Source of the DNA: Alloyangia pacifica
GTDB lineage: Bacteria > Pseudomonadota > Alphaproteobacteria > Rhodobacterales > Rhodobacteraceae
Reading direction: 5' to 3'
NCBI RefSeq assembly: GCF_003111685.1
Contig: NZ_CP022189.1
Location: forward strand, 2,620,001 to 2,684,000
Length of the DNA stretch: 64,000 nt
The notes under the pieces were generated by a model. It searched no databases. It saw only the letters and a list, made by a program, of their open reading frames with translations, and was not told where the DNA came from. Within the stretch, counting starts at the first letter, position 1; each line of letters starts with the position of its first letter. The translations under genes and the position numbers were made by a program. Positions 17,001 to 24,842 of the stretch are shown here, piece after piece.

Positions 17001-18520
17001 TCGTCGATCAGGCTCGTCCCGGTCATCTCCTCGGGCGGCGGCAGGTTCATCAGCTGCAGCAGCGTCGGAGCGACATCGGCGAGGATGCCGTCATGCACCG
17101 TCGCGCCTTCGGGTCCGCCGAAAAGGATCACCGGCACCGGGTTGGTCGTATGCGCGGTGTGAGGCCCGTTCGTCTCGTCGTCCCACATGGTCTCGCAATT
17201 GCCGTGGTCCGCGATGACCACCATGGCGCCGCCGACCTTCTCGAGCGCCGCGACCACCTTGCCGAGCCCGTCGTCCACCGCCTCGCAGGCCTTGATTGCC
17301 GCGTCGAGATCGCCGGTGTGACCGACCATGTCGGGGTTGGCGAAATTGGTGACGATGAGGTCATAGCCCTTCTCGATCGCCGCGACGAAGCGCTCGGCGA
17401 CCTCGGGTTCGGACATCTCGGGCTGCAGGTCGTAGGTCGCCACCTTGGGCGACTTGGGCATGAAGCGGTCCTCGCCTTCCTCAGGCGTCTCCTTGCCACC
17501 GTTCAGGAAGAAGGTGACATGCGGATATTTCTCGGTCTCGGCGAGGCGGAACTGCGTGAGCCCGTGCTTGGCCACCCATTCGCCCAGCGTGTTGACGATC
17601 ACCCGCTTGGGATAGGCGGTGGTCATGTAGGTGTTGTGCTTGTCCGAGTATTCGACCATGCCGAGCAGCGCCGAAAGCTCGGGCTTCTCGCGCTCGAACC
17701 CGTCGAAGTCCGGCGCGCCGATGGCCGCGAGGATCTCGCGCGCCCGGTCGGCGCGGAAGTTGAGGCAGAAGAAACCGTCGCCTGACGTCAGCCCCTCGTA
17801 GCCGCCGATCACGGTCGCCGGGATGAACTCGTCGGTCTTGTCATTGGCGTAGCTCTGGGCAACGGCGGTGACCGCGTCGGGGGCGGTTTCGCCCTTCCCG
17901 CCCACCATCGCCTCATAGGCCGTCTGCACCCGCTCCCAGCGATTGTCGCGGTCCATGGCGTAGTAGCGACCGATGACGGTGCCGATGCTGGCGCCCTCGG
18001 GCAGGCTTTCGTCAAGATCCTTCACGAAGCCTTCACCCGACTTTGGCGCCACGTCGCGGCCATCGGTGATCGCGTGCAGCACCACGTCCAGACCCTGCTC
18101 CACCAGCAACTTCACCGCAGCCTTGATGTGGGTGATGTGACCGTGCACGCCGCCGTCCGAGACGAGGCCCATCAGGTGCGCGCGACCGCCCGCCGCCTTC
18201 ACCTTGGCAGCGAAGTCGAGGATCGCCTCGTTCTTGAAGAAGGAGCCGTCCTCGATCGCGAGGTCGATCTGGCCCAGATCCATCGCCACCACCCGGCCCG
18301 CGCCGATGTTGGTGTGGCCCACTTCCGAATTGCCCATCTGGCCGCTCGGCAGGCCGACCTCGGGCCCGAAGGTGACCAGCGTGGCATGCGGGCATGTGGC
18401 GTAGAGCCTGTCCATCGTGGGGGTCTTGGCCAGCGCCGGGGCGTTGTACGCCGTCTCGTCTCGCAGGCCCCAGCCGTCGAGGATGGTCAGGACAACGGGT
18501 TTCGGAGTGGTCATGCTCAA
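16997..18520 (-). CDS. gpmI: 2,3-bisphosphoglycerate-independent phosphoglycerate mutase
   Basis: The 507-residue product interconverts 3- and 2-phosphoglycerate in glycolysis and gluconeogenesis. The alkaline-phosphatase-like metal site is visible at VVLTILDGWG (Asp15). The phosphoserine nucleophile lies in QMGNSEVGHTNIGAGRVV (Ser65), with further metal ligands in ANPDMVGHTGD and VVIADHGNCE. Length is normal for the manganese-dependent enzyme. It heads an operon with envC (four-base overlap) and ctpA. Confidence 0.97.
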   Translation of the reverse strand: MSMTTPKPVVLTILDGWGLRDETAYNAPALAKTPTMDRLYATCPHATLVTFGPEVGLPSGQMGNSEVGHTNIGAGRVVAMDLGQIDLAIEDGSFFKNEAILDFAAKVKAAGGRAHLMGLVSDGGVHGHITHIKAAVKLLVEQGLDVVLHAITDGRDVAPKSGEGFVKDLDESLPEGASIGTVIGRYYAMDRDNRWERVQTAYEAMVGGKGETAPDAVTAVAQSYANDKTDEFIPATVIGGYEGLTSGDGFFCLNFRADRAREILAAIGAPDFDGFEREKPELSALLGMVEYSDKHNTYMTTAYPKRVIVNTLGEWVAKHGLTQFRLAETEKYPHVTFFLNGGKETPEEGEDRFMPKSPKVATYDLQPEMSEPEVAERFVAAIEKGYDLIVTNFANPDMVGHTGDLDAAIKACEAVDDGLGKVVAALEKVGGAMVVIADHGNCETMWDDETNGPHTAHTTNPVPVILFGGPEGATVHDGILADVAPTLLQLMNLPPPEEMTGTSLIDE

Positions 18521-18596
18521 ACGCCCTTTTTCTCGCGAGGTTGTCGCAGGTGTAGCAGGGCGGCGCGGCGATGTGGAGGGCCGCCGCGCGCCGGCC

Positions 18597-19877
18597 TCAC
18601 CCGAAGATCAGTTTCGGGATCAGAAGGGAAATCTGTGGCAGGTAGGTGATCAGTAGCAGCACAAGGATGTTGACCACAACAAAGGGCCAGACCCCGGCAA
18701 TGATCTGCGACACCGGCTTGCCCAGCGTCGAGGAGGCCACGAAGATATCCAGCCCGAAGGGCGGCGTGATCATCCCCAGCGAGATGTTCAGCGTGACGAT
18801 CATGCCGAAGTGCACCGGGTCAATCCCCAGCGACTGCGCGACCGGGAAGAGCGGCGGCACCAGCACCAATAGCGCCGAGTTCGGGTCGATAAACATGCCC
18901 GCGACGAAGAAGCAGAGGTTGGCCACCATCAGGAAGGTAATCCAGCCCGCATCCACCGACTCCAGAAGGCCGATGATCGAGTTCGGCACCTGCGCCAGCG
19001 TCACGAAGAAGGAGATCAGCCCGCCCATCGCCAAGAGCACGAAGATGATCGCGGTGTTGATCGCGCTGCGCTCGGTGATCTTGAACAGGTCGTTCCACGT
19101 CAGGCTGCGCAGGATGAAGGCCTCGACGACGATCGCATAGACCACGCTGACCGCCGCCGCCTCGGTGGGGGTGATGACGCCGGAATAGATGCCGCCAAGG
19201 ATGATGACCGGCATCCCGAGCGCCCATTTCGCCTGCCAGATGGCCCGCAGACGTTCGGACCACGCCACGCGCGGCTCGCGGGTCACCCCGCCCTTGCCGG
19301 CCTCGAGCCAGACAAAGAGCGCGAAGGCCAGGCCAAGCACCAGCCCCACCGCGAGCCCGCCGGCAAAGAGCCGCGAGATCGAGGTGCCGGTCATCCAGCC
19401 GTAAACGATGAGCGTGATCGACGGCGGGATCAGCAGCGAGGTTTCGGCGCTGGCCACCAGCAGGCCAAGGCTGAACTTGTCCGAGTAGCCGGCCCGGCGC
19501 ATCTCGGGGTAGACCATCCGGCCCATCGCCGCGACCGTCGCCGGGGCCGAGCCCGACACCGCGCCAAAGGCCATCGAGCCGCCGACCACCACGTGTCCGA
19601 TGCCGCCCCGGGTATGGCCGACCAGCGCCTTCACCACGTTGACCAGCTGCGCGGCAATCTGCCCCGCCCCCATGAGGTTTGCTGCGAAAATGAAGAAGGG
19701 GATGGCCAGCAGCGTCGTGTGGTCTATGCCGCCGACGATCTTCTGCACGATCGCCGGGTCCGGCAGCCTGGCGTAGAAGAGCTCCTTGTAAGCCAGCGCG
19801 GGCACGCCCAGCACCAGCAGCATCTCTAAACCGGCAAGCAGCAGCAGCGCGGCGAGGAGGACGATCAGGATCAGCAT
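18597..19877 (-). CDS. dctM: TRAP transporter large permease (DctM family)
   Basis: The 426-residue integral membrane protein of about 12 hydrophobic segments starts MLILIVLLAALLLLAGLEML. It is the ion-coupled transport subunit of a TRAP system. It shows family segments such as GAVSGSAPATVAAMGRMVYPEM and LLIPPSITLIVYGWMTG. It overlaps the small permease gene by seven bases, and the binding protein lies upstream, giving the order dctP-dctQ-dctM on the minus strand. The substrate, likely an organic anion, cannot be read from the sequence. Confidence 0.94.
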   Translation of the reverse strand: MLILIVLLAALLLLAGLEMLLVLGVPALAYKELFYARLPDPAIVQKIVGGIDHTTLLAIPFFIFAANLMGAGQIAAQLVNVVKALVGHTRGGIGHVVVGGSMAFGAVSGSAPATVAAMGRMVYPEMRRAGYSDKFSLGLLVASAETSLLIPPSITLIVYGWMTGTSISRLFAGGLAVGLVLGLAFALFVWLEAGKGGVTREPRVAWSERLRAIWQAKWALGMPVIILGGIYSGVITPTEAAAVSVVYAIVVEAFILRSLTWNDLFKITERSAINTAIIFVLLAMGGLISFFVTLAQVPNSIIGLLESVDAGWITFLMVANLCFFVAGMFIDPNSALLVLVPPLFPVAQSLGIDPVHFGMIVTLNISLGMITPPFGLDIFVASSTLGKPVSQIIAGVWPFVVVNILVLLLITYLPQISLLIPKLIFG

Positions 19878-20374
19878 CGCTCGGCCTCCGCCTGCGCCGC
19901 GAAGCGGTCGATGACGCCGAAGAGGCTCAGCCCGTAGCGCAGCGCCAGCAGCAGGAAGCCGATGACTGGCGCCAGATAGATCAGCCCCATGGGGATCCCC
20001 AGCGTCGGCGAGGTCTGGCCGGATTTGAGCACGAACTCAACCATCTGCACGCCCAGCCACGCCACGTAGAGCGAAAAGAGCAGCCCCACCGTGTCGATGA
20101 CCCGCAAGAGCCAGCGCCGCGCGGGTTCGGGCAGCTTGTCGCGCAGGTTGGTGATGCCCACGTGCTTGCCGCGCTCCAGCGCGAGGCCGAGCGCGAGGAA
20201 GACCAGGAAAAGGTTCATCAGCCGCACCGCTTCCTCGATCCAGGCAAAGCGGCTGGCCATCGTGCCGCCGAATTCCCGCACAACCACCGAGCCGAAGAAC
20301 AGCGCCACCATGGTCAGGAACAGCACCACGAGAATCGTGCGCTCGACCCTTCGCAGCAAGTTGAGGAATGTCAT
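19871..20374 (-). CDS. dctQ: TRAP transporter small permease (DctQ family)
   Basis: The 167-residue product from the ATG at 20374 (MTFLNLLRRVERTILVVLFL) has four predicted membrane segments. The middle carries FAWIEEAVRLMNLFLVFLAL, typical of DctQ. It forms the membrane complex with DctM. A 9-bp hairpin lies between it and dctP, which probably lowers permease expression relative to the binding protein. Confidence 0.9.
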   Translation of the reverse strand: MTFLNLLRRVERTILVVLFLTMVALFFGSVVVREFGGTMASRFAWIEEAVRLMNLFLVFLALGLALERGKHVGITNLRDKLPEPARRWLLRVIDTVGLLFSLYVAWLGVQMVEFVLKSGQTSPTLGIPMGLIYLAPVIGFLLLALRYGLSLFGVIDRFAAQAEAERC

Positions 20375-20416
20375 GGGCGGTCTCCGGATCAGCGGTCGGG
20401 CGGCGTCTTGCAAAGA

Positions 20417-20438
20417 GGCGCCCGGAGAACCGGGCGCC
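20417..20438 (-). terminator. Intra-operon hairpin between dctP and dctQ
   Basis: GGCGCCCGG and CCGGGCGCC form a perfect 9-bp stem with a four-base loop. On the minus strand TCTTTG follows. A partial terminator or mRNA-stabilising hairpin after a binding-protein gene is a common way to make more binding protein than permease. Confidence 0.6.
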
Positions 20439-20480
20439 CTGTAAGGTCTTGGTAAGTCAGGTCGCCCTCGGGGCGCGGAC

Positions 20481-21485
20481 TTATTTGGCGGTGGCCGTCT
20501 CGTAGGCGTCTAGCAGCGCCTTGCCGGTTTCACCGGCCATGGCGACATAGGCTTCCGAGGCCGGGCCCCAGGTCAGCTCGCGCAGCTCTGCACGCTCTTC
20601 GGGCGAGGCGACGCGGACGTTGGTCCCCGAGTCCTTGATCACTTGCAGCGCCTCTTCGACGGCGGCGGCCTTGTGGGCGGTCAGATCGGGGATGACCTCG
20701 GCGAAGGCGCCCTTGATCACGTCCTGATACTCGGCCGGCAGGCTCTCCCAGAACATCGGGTTGAACAGAACCACGTCTTCCATCGCGCCGTGATCCGAGA
20801 TCACTAGGTTCTCCTGCACCTCGTAGAACTTCATGTTCTTGATGGTATCGAGCGGGTTCTCCTCGCCGTCCACGACGCCGGTCTGCAGCGAGGTGTAGAG
20901 CTCGCCGAAGGGCAGCGCGATGGCCGAGGCGCCCAGCGCGTTGAACTGCTCGATGAGGATCGAGCTGTCCATCACCCGGAACTTCTGGTCGGCAAAGGCG
21001 GCGAGGTTGTCGAGCGGCTTGTTCGAGGTGAACTGCTTCTTGCCATTCGGCCAGAGCATCAACGCGACCATGCCCTTGTCCGCGAAGGTGTCCAGCAACG
21101 CCTGGCCGAAGGGGCCCTCGCGCAGCGCCTGCGCCTCGGCGGCGTCCTCGGGGATAAGGTAGGGGATGTCGAGGATCGACACCGCCGGGTTGAAGCCGCC
21201 AAGGAAGGCGGCCGGGGCGACGGTGCCCTCGATGGTGCCGAGCTGCACGCCCTCGTTCATCTGGCGCTGGTTGCCCAGCTGGCCCTGCGGGAAGATCTGC
21301 AGCTCGACCGCGCCTTCGGTGCGCTCTTTGACCAGCTCGGCGACCTTCTCGAGGTGCACGTGGCGGCTCTGCGCCGTGCTTTCAAGATGGCCGATCTTGG
21401 CCACGAACTCCTGCGCCGAAGCGGTGCCAGATGCGAAGGAAAGCGCGAGCGCAAGCGCGGCGCCGGCAATGCGGGTCATGACCAT
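20481..21485 (-). CDS. dctP: TRAP transporter substrate-binding protein (DctP family)
   Basis: The 334-residue periplasmic protein starts at the ATG at 21485, chosen for the CTGGAG site upstream. It has a signal peptide ending FASGTASA. The body has the DctP pattern: HVHLEKVAELVKERTEGAVE, QIFPQGQLGNQRQMNEGVQL, KFRVMDSSILIEQFNALGA and GVVDGEENPLDTIKNMKFYE. It captures the ligand and delivers it to DctQM. The likely ligand class is carboxylates, but that is family knowledge. Confidence 0.93.
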   Translation of the reverse strand: MVMTRIAGAALALALSFASGTASAQEFVAKIGHLESTAQSRHVHLEKVAELVKERTEGAVELQIFPQGQLGNQRQMNEGVQLGTIEGTVAPAAFLGGFNPAVSILDIPYLIPEDAAEAQALREGPFGQALLDTFADKGMVALMLWPNGKKQFTSNKPLDNLAAFADQKFRVMDSSILIEQFNALGASAIALPFGELYTSLQTGVVDGEENPLDTIKNMKFYEVQENLVISDHGAMEDVVLFNPMFWESLPAEYQDVIKGAFAEVIPDLTAHKAAAVEEALQVIKDSGTNVRVASPEERAELRELTWGPASEAYVAMAGETGKALLDAYETATAK

Positions 21486-21673
21486 GCGGGGTACTCCAGA
21501 ATTTTCAACGCCACTAGCTATCGGCGGCGCGGGGTGCAAGTCAAAGCGAACCGCCTATACGGAAGGCGGTCCCGATGCATCAGCCTGTTTCTTGAGCGTG
21601 CAGCCCCGCCTGCAGGGTCAGAGCAGGGCGCGGTCCTACGATCGCTCCCCCGGCTGCCGCGGAAGCCGGGCAG

Positions 21674-21706
21674 AAAAAAGCGGCCCGCTCATGTTTAACG
21701 GGCCGC
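21674..21706 (-). terminator. Rho-independent terminator of the tetracysteine (DUF6455-like) operon
   Basis: GCGGCCCG and CGGGCCGC make a perfect 8-bp stem with an 11-base loop. On the minus strand a run of six T follows directly. It lies 38 bases past the stop of the last gene of the three-gene cluster and marks its end. Confidence 0.85.
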
Positions 21707-21744
21707 AGTGAGATGCACTCCCCTCTCAAAAAAGTGCACCTATC

Positions 21745-21999
21745 TCATTTCGCGCGCCTGAGCCGGGTCAGCGGCGCCGAGATCCGGCATCCCGGCGGCG
21801 GCACCCTGGCGAGATCGCAATGGGTCGCCAGCCACTTTTCACATTGCTCCACCAGCGCGCAGCCGCAGCATGCGGCCACCATCACCTGATATTCCTCGGG
21901 CCGAAGCCGCCCCGTGTCGATCTGCTCGGCAAGGTTGAGGCCCATGACCCGCGCCACGCTGCGCGCCATCCAGAAGTGACGTGCCTGATCGCCCAGCAT
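21745..21999 (-). CDS. Small tetracysteine protein, DUF6455-like (third of three)
   Basis: The 84-residue product has conserved cysteines 44, 47, 53 and 71 in the pattern C-x2-C-x5-C-x17-C (CCGCALVEQCEKWL, then PPGCRISA). Two further cysteines, 45 and 61, are also present. The N-terminal half (ARSVARVMGLNLAEQIDTGR) is helical and matches the two upstream neighbours. I recall this pattern as DUF6455 of Rhodobacterales, of unknown function. Four spaced cysteines suggest an Fe-S cluster or zinc. Three bases separate it from the gene upstream. The whole cluster lies behind an FNR-type box, so expression is predicted to rise at low oxygen. Confidence 0.8.
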   Translation of the reverse strand: MLGDQARHFWMARSVARVMGLNLAEQIDTGRLRPEEYQVMVAACCGCALVEQCEKWLATHCDLARVPPPGCRISAPLTRLRRAK

Positions 22000-22002
22000 G
22001 AT

Positions 22003-22326
22003 TCACACCTCGTTCCGGAGTTCATCCCGCAACATCTTGAAAGGACGTCCGTTCACACAGTCTTCGGGCCAGACGCGCGCGCGCTCCCCTCCAGCCTCTA
22101 TATCGGCCCGGTGATCGAGCCAGCGGGCGCAGCCCTCGGCCCAAAGGCAGGCCCGGCAGCGCCGCACCATCCCGGCCCAGTCGTCCTGCGGCAGCACCCC
22201 GCGGCGCTGCGCCTCGGCGAGATCGACACCGGTGGCACGGGCCATGCGCTGTACGCGCCAGTAATGGCTGCGCTCGTCGCCCAGCGGAAAGGGCCTCGGG
22301 CCGCGCAGCATGTTGGCCGAGATCAT
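22003..22326 (-). CDS. Small tetracysteine protein, DUF6455-like (second of three)
   Basis: The 107-residue product has cysteines 57, 60, 66 and 90 (CRACLWAEGCARWL, then PEDCVNGRPF), spaced C-x2-C-x5-C-x23-C. The helical segment VQRMARATGVDLAEAQRRGV matches those of the flanking genes, so the three look like tandem duplicates that have diverged. No catalytic motif is visible. Gaps of four and three bases to its neighbours indicate one transcript. Function is unknown; metal binding is inferred from the cysteine spacing. Confidence 0.8.
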   Translation of the reverse strand: MISANMLRGPRPFPLGDERSHYWRVQRMARATGVDLAEAQRRGVLPQDDWAGMVRRCRACLWAEGCARWLDHRADIEAGGERARVWPEDCVNGRPFKMLRDELRNEV

Positions 22327-22330
22327 CGCG

Positions 22331-22588
22331 CTAGCGTCCGGTCAGATCGCGAAAAAGGTCGGCGTTGCGGCAATAGCCCGGAGTGGCCGCCGTGATGCCA
22401 TCGCGCGTGGCGAGCCAATGCTCGCAGTCACCGGGCTTGTGGCAGCCGGTGCAGGCCAGCACCGCATCCTCGAGACCGGCAAAGCTCAACCGTCCGCGCA
22501 TCATCTGCTCTTCGAGGTCGACGCCGAGCGCTCCGGCCATCTGGTCGACGAGACCGGCATGACGTTTGAAATCCTTCGCTCCAGGCAT
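22331..22588 (-). CDS. Small tetracysteine protein, DUF6455-like (first of three)
   Basis: The 85-residue product has cysteines 46, 49, 55 and 73 (CTGCHKPGDCEHWL, then PGYCRNADLF), the same C-x2-C-x5-C-x17-C pattern as the third gene. The N-terminus (HAGLVDQMAGALGVDLEEQM) aligns with its two neighbours. It is the promoter-proximal gene: its start is 74 bases from an FNR-type box at 22663-22676. Function is unknown. A soluble cytoplasmic Fe-S or zinc protein is the simplest reading, as no signal peptide or membrane segment is present. Confidence 0.8.
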   Translation of the reverse strand: MPGAKDFKRHAGLVDQMAGALGVDLEEQMMRGRLSFAGLEDAVLACTGCHKPGDCEHWLATRDGITAATPGYCRNADLFRDLTGR

Positions 22589-22634
22589 GGCTCTTCTCCC
22601 TTGTTGGCGGCCTTTTCGGCCTTGCCTCGGGACA

Positions 22635-22640
22635 AGCTTA
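22635..22640 (-). promoter_or_regulatory. Candidate -10 element of the tetracysteine operon
   Basis: Reading the minus strand, TAAGCT lies where a -10 hexamer would sit if transcription started near 22628. That places the FNR-type box centre at -41.5, the classical position for FNR-activated promoters. Assigned by geometry only. Confidence 0.5.
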
Positions 22641-22662
22641 GCACGGCAGGGCGGCGGCCCCC

Positions 22663-22676
22663 TTGATGCACATCAA
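22663..22676 (-). promoter_or_regulatory. FNR/FnrL-type binding box
   Basis: TTGATGCACATCAA is a perfect match to the FNR consensus TTGAT-N4-ATCAA used by FnrL in Rhodobacter relatives. It lies between the M48 protease stop and the first tetracysteine gene, upstream of the latter. Oxygen-sensing FNR proteins carry a 4Fe-4S cluster and activate such promoters when oxygen is low. Confidence 0.8.
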
Positions 22677-22678
22677 CG

Positions 22679-23407
22679 TCAGACGCCGCCACCGGCCCGA
22701 TACGCCTCGCTCGTGCGCCGCACGGTTTCGATTCGTTCGCTGTTCGGCGGGTGGGTCCCGAGGAAACGGTTCCCCGGATCCGGCAAACGCTCGAAGAACC
22801 GCGCGCCGCGAATCGGATCAAAGCCGCTGCGCAGCGAGATCACCGTGCCCAGTTCGTCCGCCTCCAGCTCGTAGTTCTTGGTAAAGGTTCGCGCCCCGAC
22901 CGAGGCGCCGAATTCCTCGGCCGAACGCACCGAAGCCTCATCCGCGCCGGTCATCGCGGCGATGCCCGAGAAGATGATCGCGCCGATGGCGGCATCCTCC
23001 TGCACCCGGTCGAGGTGGCCCAGGATGTGATGCGAGGCCTCGTGGCCCATGACGAAGGCCAGTTCGTCGGCGTTCTGCGCCTCACGGATCAGCGCGAGGT
23101 TGAAGGCCAGAACCGGCCGCCCCTGGCTGTCGCGGGTCTGGAAGGCGTTCGGCGTCTCGTCGGGGCGGTCGTCGACGACGATCAGGAAATCGCAGTTCGC
23201 GCCGCCGCGGGTGAAGTTTCGGCACTGGCTCTCGGCCACCGGCTCGACACGGTGGACAACCTCGGTGAACTGCCGTGCGGCGCGGGATTCGCCCCCTCCA
23301 GAGAAGGGATCGTTGCGACCCGAGGGCACCGAGGAAACAGGCGCCACGGCACAGGCCGAAACAAGGGCCGAGACGAGGACGAGGAAAACGGGCAGAAGTC
23401 GGCGCAT
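22679..23407 (-). CDS. M48-family zinc metalloprotease lipoprotein
   Basis: The product has 242 residues from the ATG at 23407. The signal sequence ends in a lipobox (ALVSAC, Cys19). The zinc site HEASH (residues 122-126) lies in ELAFVMGHEASHHILGHL, and the third ligand is in YELEADELG (about Glu182). M48 proteins of this size act in periplasmic or outer-membrane quality control, like BepA and LoiP. An in-frame ATG at 23434 would add nine residues and cannot be excluded. The next genes downstream are the tetracysteine cluster, but these have their own promoter. Confidence 0.88.
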   Translation of the reverse strand: MRRLLPVFLVLVSALVSACAVAPVSSVPSGRNDPFSGGGESRAARQFTEVVHRVEPVAESQCRNFTRGGANCDFLIVVDDRPDETPNAFQTRDSQGRPVLAFNLALIREAQNADELAFVMGHEASHHILGHLDRVQEDAAIGAIIFSGIAAMTGADEASVRSAEEFGASVGARTFTKNYELEADELGTVISLRSGFDPIRGARFFERLPDPGNRFLGTHPPNSERIETVRRTSEAYRAGGGV

Positions 23408-23550
23408 GCGGAAGGTCGCTCCGGTTCGGATCATGGATCGAAGGATAGGCGGCGGCGCGCCCCGGCGCCAGTGCAGCGCGCACAGAGTGGCATCTTTGTG
23501 CTTTTTGCGTGGGCCCCGCGCCGCCGCTAGGGACTGGTACATTTTGTGGA

Positions 23551-23580
23551 TTGCACGCCGCGTGAAGGCGGGTCTAGGCT
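23551..23580 (+). promoter_or_regulatory. Candidate promoter of the 81-residue protein gene, predicted leaderless
   Basis: TTGCAC (23551-23556) and TAGGCT (23575-23580) are spaced by 18 bases. A start seven bases past the -10 falls on the ATG at 23587, so the mRNA may lack a 5' leader. Confidence 0.4.
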
Positions 23581-23586
23581 GCTATC

Positions 23587-23832
23587 ATGTTCAGCATCGA
23601 GCACGAATTTGACGCCACCGTGGTGACCCTCGTCGACGAGGGCGAGCCGCATTTGCAGGAAGACGTGATCGTCTCGAGCTTCGAGGAATGCGTCACGGTC
23701 GAGCAATATGATCCGCGCACCGACAGGGTGAACAAGATCACGCTCTCGATGACCCAGATGCGCGATCTCGCCGCCGCGATCAGCCTGCCCGAGGGCGTCT
23801 ATACCAGACAGGGAGCCGACGAGGAGGAGTGA
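23587..23832 (+). CDS. Conserved-looking small acidic protein of unknown function
   Basis: The 81-residue acidic protein starts MFSIEHEFDATVVTLVDEG. It alternates beta-like segments with a C-terminal helix (LSMTQMRDLAAAISLPEG). I do not recognise a domain; it has no signal peptide, membrane segment or cysteine cluster. It has a plausible promoter of its own and ends exactly where the facing DUF167 gene ends (23832/23833). Codon use fits neighbouring genes, which supports a real gene. Confidence 0.6.
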   Translation: MFSIEHEFDATVVTLVDEGEPHLQEDVIVSSFEECVTVEQYDPRTDRVNKITLSMTQMRDLAAAISLPEGVYTRQGADEEE

Positions 23833-24090
23833 TCACCCCTCCACCCGGAAAGCCTTGTCCCGCGACGTTGCTCCGCGGATCAGCGTGAGCCGCGACTTTG
23901 GCACCCCCAGCGCCTTTGACAGCAGCTTGATCACCGCCTCGTTGGCCTTGCCGTTTTCCGGAACAGTGGTGACGTAGACCCGGATCTGCCCCTCTTCCTC
24001 GCGGATCTCGTTGCGCGACGCCTTGGGCGTGACGCGCAGCTCCAGCACCGTACCCGGCGCAGCGAGATGGGAAAGGTCGGACTTGGCCAT
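23833..24090 (-). CDS. DUF167 (YggU) family protein
   Basis: The product has 85 residues from the ATG at 24090 (MAKSDLSHLAAPG), which has a GAGGAG ribosome binding site. The core LRVTPKASRNEI followed by VYVTTVPENGKANEAVIKLL is diagnostic of DUF167. Structures of relatives are known but the function is not. A longer frame begins upstream but lacks family similarity. It is convergent with, and directly abuts, the small protein gene ending at 23832. Confidence 0.88.
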   Translation of the reverse strand: MAKSDLSHLAAPGTVLELRVTPKASRNEIREEEGQIRVYVTTVPENGKANEAVIKLLSKALGVPKSRLTLIRGATSRDKAFRVEG

Positions 24091-24263
24091 GGCGGGGCTC
24101 CTCGTGCGGCTGCCCGTGCTCATATCAGCCCGTCGCAAACCAGACACCCCCAACTCGGCGCCGACTGCCTTCGGCCTGTCTCAAGGCACACCCCGGCACC
24201 GCAACCGGTTGAATCCGCGCCGTCAAAGCCTGACATAGGGGGCAACTGAATGAGGAGACGGCG

Positions 24264-24842
24264 ATGCCCACCCCCAATCCGCAGGCGATGGACTTCCTGC
24301 TCAGCCGGCGCTCGCGCCCGGCCAAGACGCTGACCGGCCCGGCACCCGACCGCGCGGCGCTGATGCCGTTGCTTACCGCCGCTGCGCGCACGCCGGATCA
24401 CGGCAAGCTCGAGCCCTGGCGCTTCATCGTGCTGGAGCGCGGCGCGCTCGACCGCATGGCGGAGGCCGTCGCCGCCCGCGCTTCCGCATTGGGCATCGAC
24501 GAAGACCAGGGCGCCAAGGCCCGCGCCGCCTTTGCCGATAGCCCGCTCTGCGTCGCGGTGATCGAGGTGCAAAAGGAAAGCCCCAAGATTCCGCCGCTGG
24601 AGCAGACCTATTCCGCGGGCGCCGCCTGCCTTGCCCTGCTCAACGCCGCGCTGGCCTCGGGCTGGGGCGCGAACTGGCTGACCGGCTGGGCCTCGCATGA
24701 CCGCACTTTCGTCGCCGAGACGCTTGGGCTGGCCGAGAACGAGCGCGTCGCGGGCTTCATACACATCGGCACCGAAACTTCGGCCCCGCCGGAGCGCCCG
24801 CGCCCCGACCTCGAGGCGATCACCACCTGGATGGACGCATGA
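24264..24842 (+). CDS. Nitroreductase family protein (YdjA-like)
   Basis: The 192-residue flavin-dependent oxidoreductase starts with family residues MDFLLSRRSRPAKTLTGPAP (arginines that contact FMN phosphate). It continues AAARTPDHGKLEPWRFIV and ends GWGANWLTGWASHDRTF. It resembles the small single-domain YdjA group, which uses NAD(P)H and FMN; the natural substrate is unknown. Its stop overlaps the start of the EI24 gene by four bases, so the two are coupled. Confidence 0.9.
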   Translation: MPTPNPQAMDFLLSRRSRPAKTLTGPAPDRAALMPLLTAAARTPDHGKLEPWRFIVLERGALDRMAEAVAARASALGIDEDQGAKARAAFADSPLCVAVIEVQKESPKIPPLEQTYSAGAACLALLNAALASGWGANWLTGWASHDRTFVAETLGLAENERVAGFIHIGTETSAPPERPRPDLEAITTWMDA

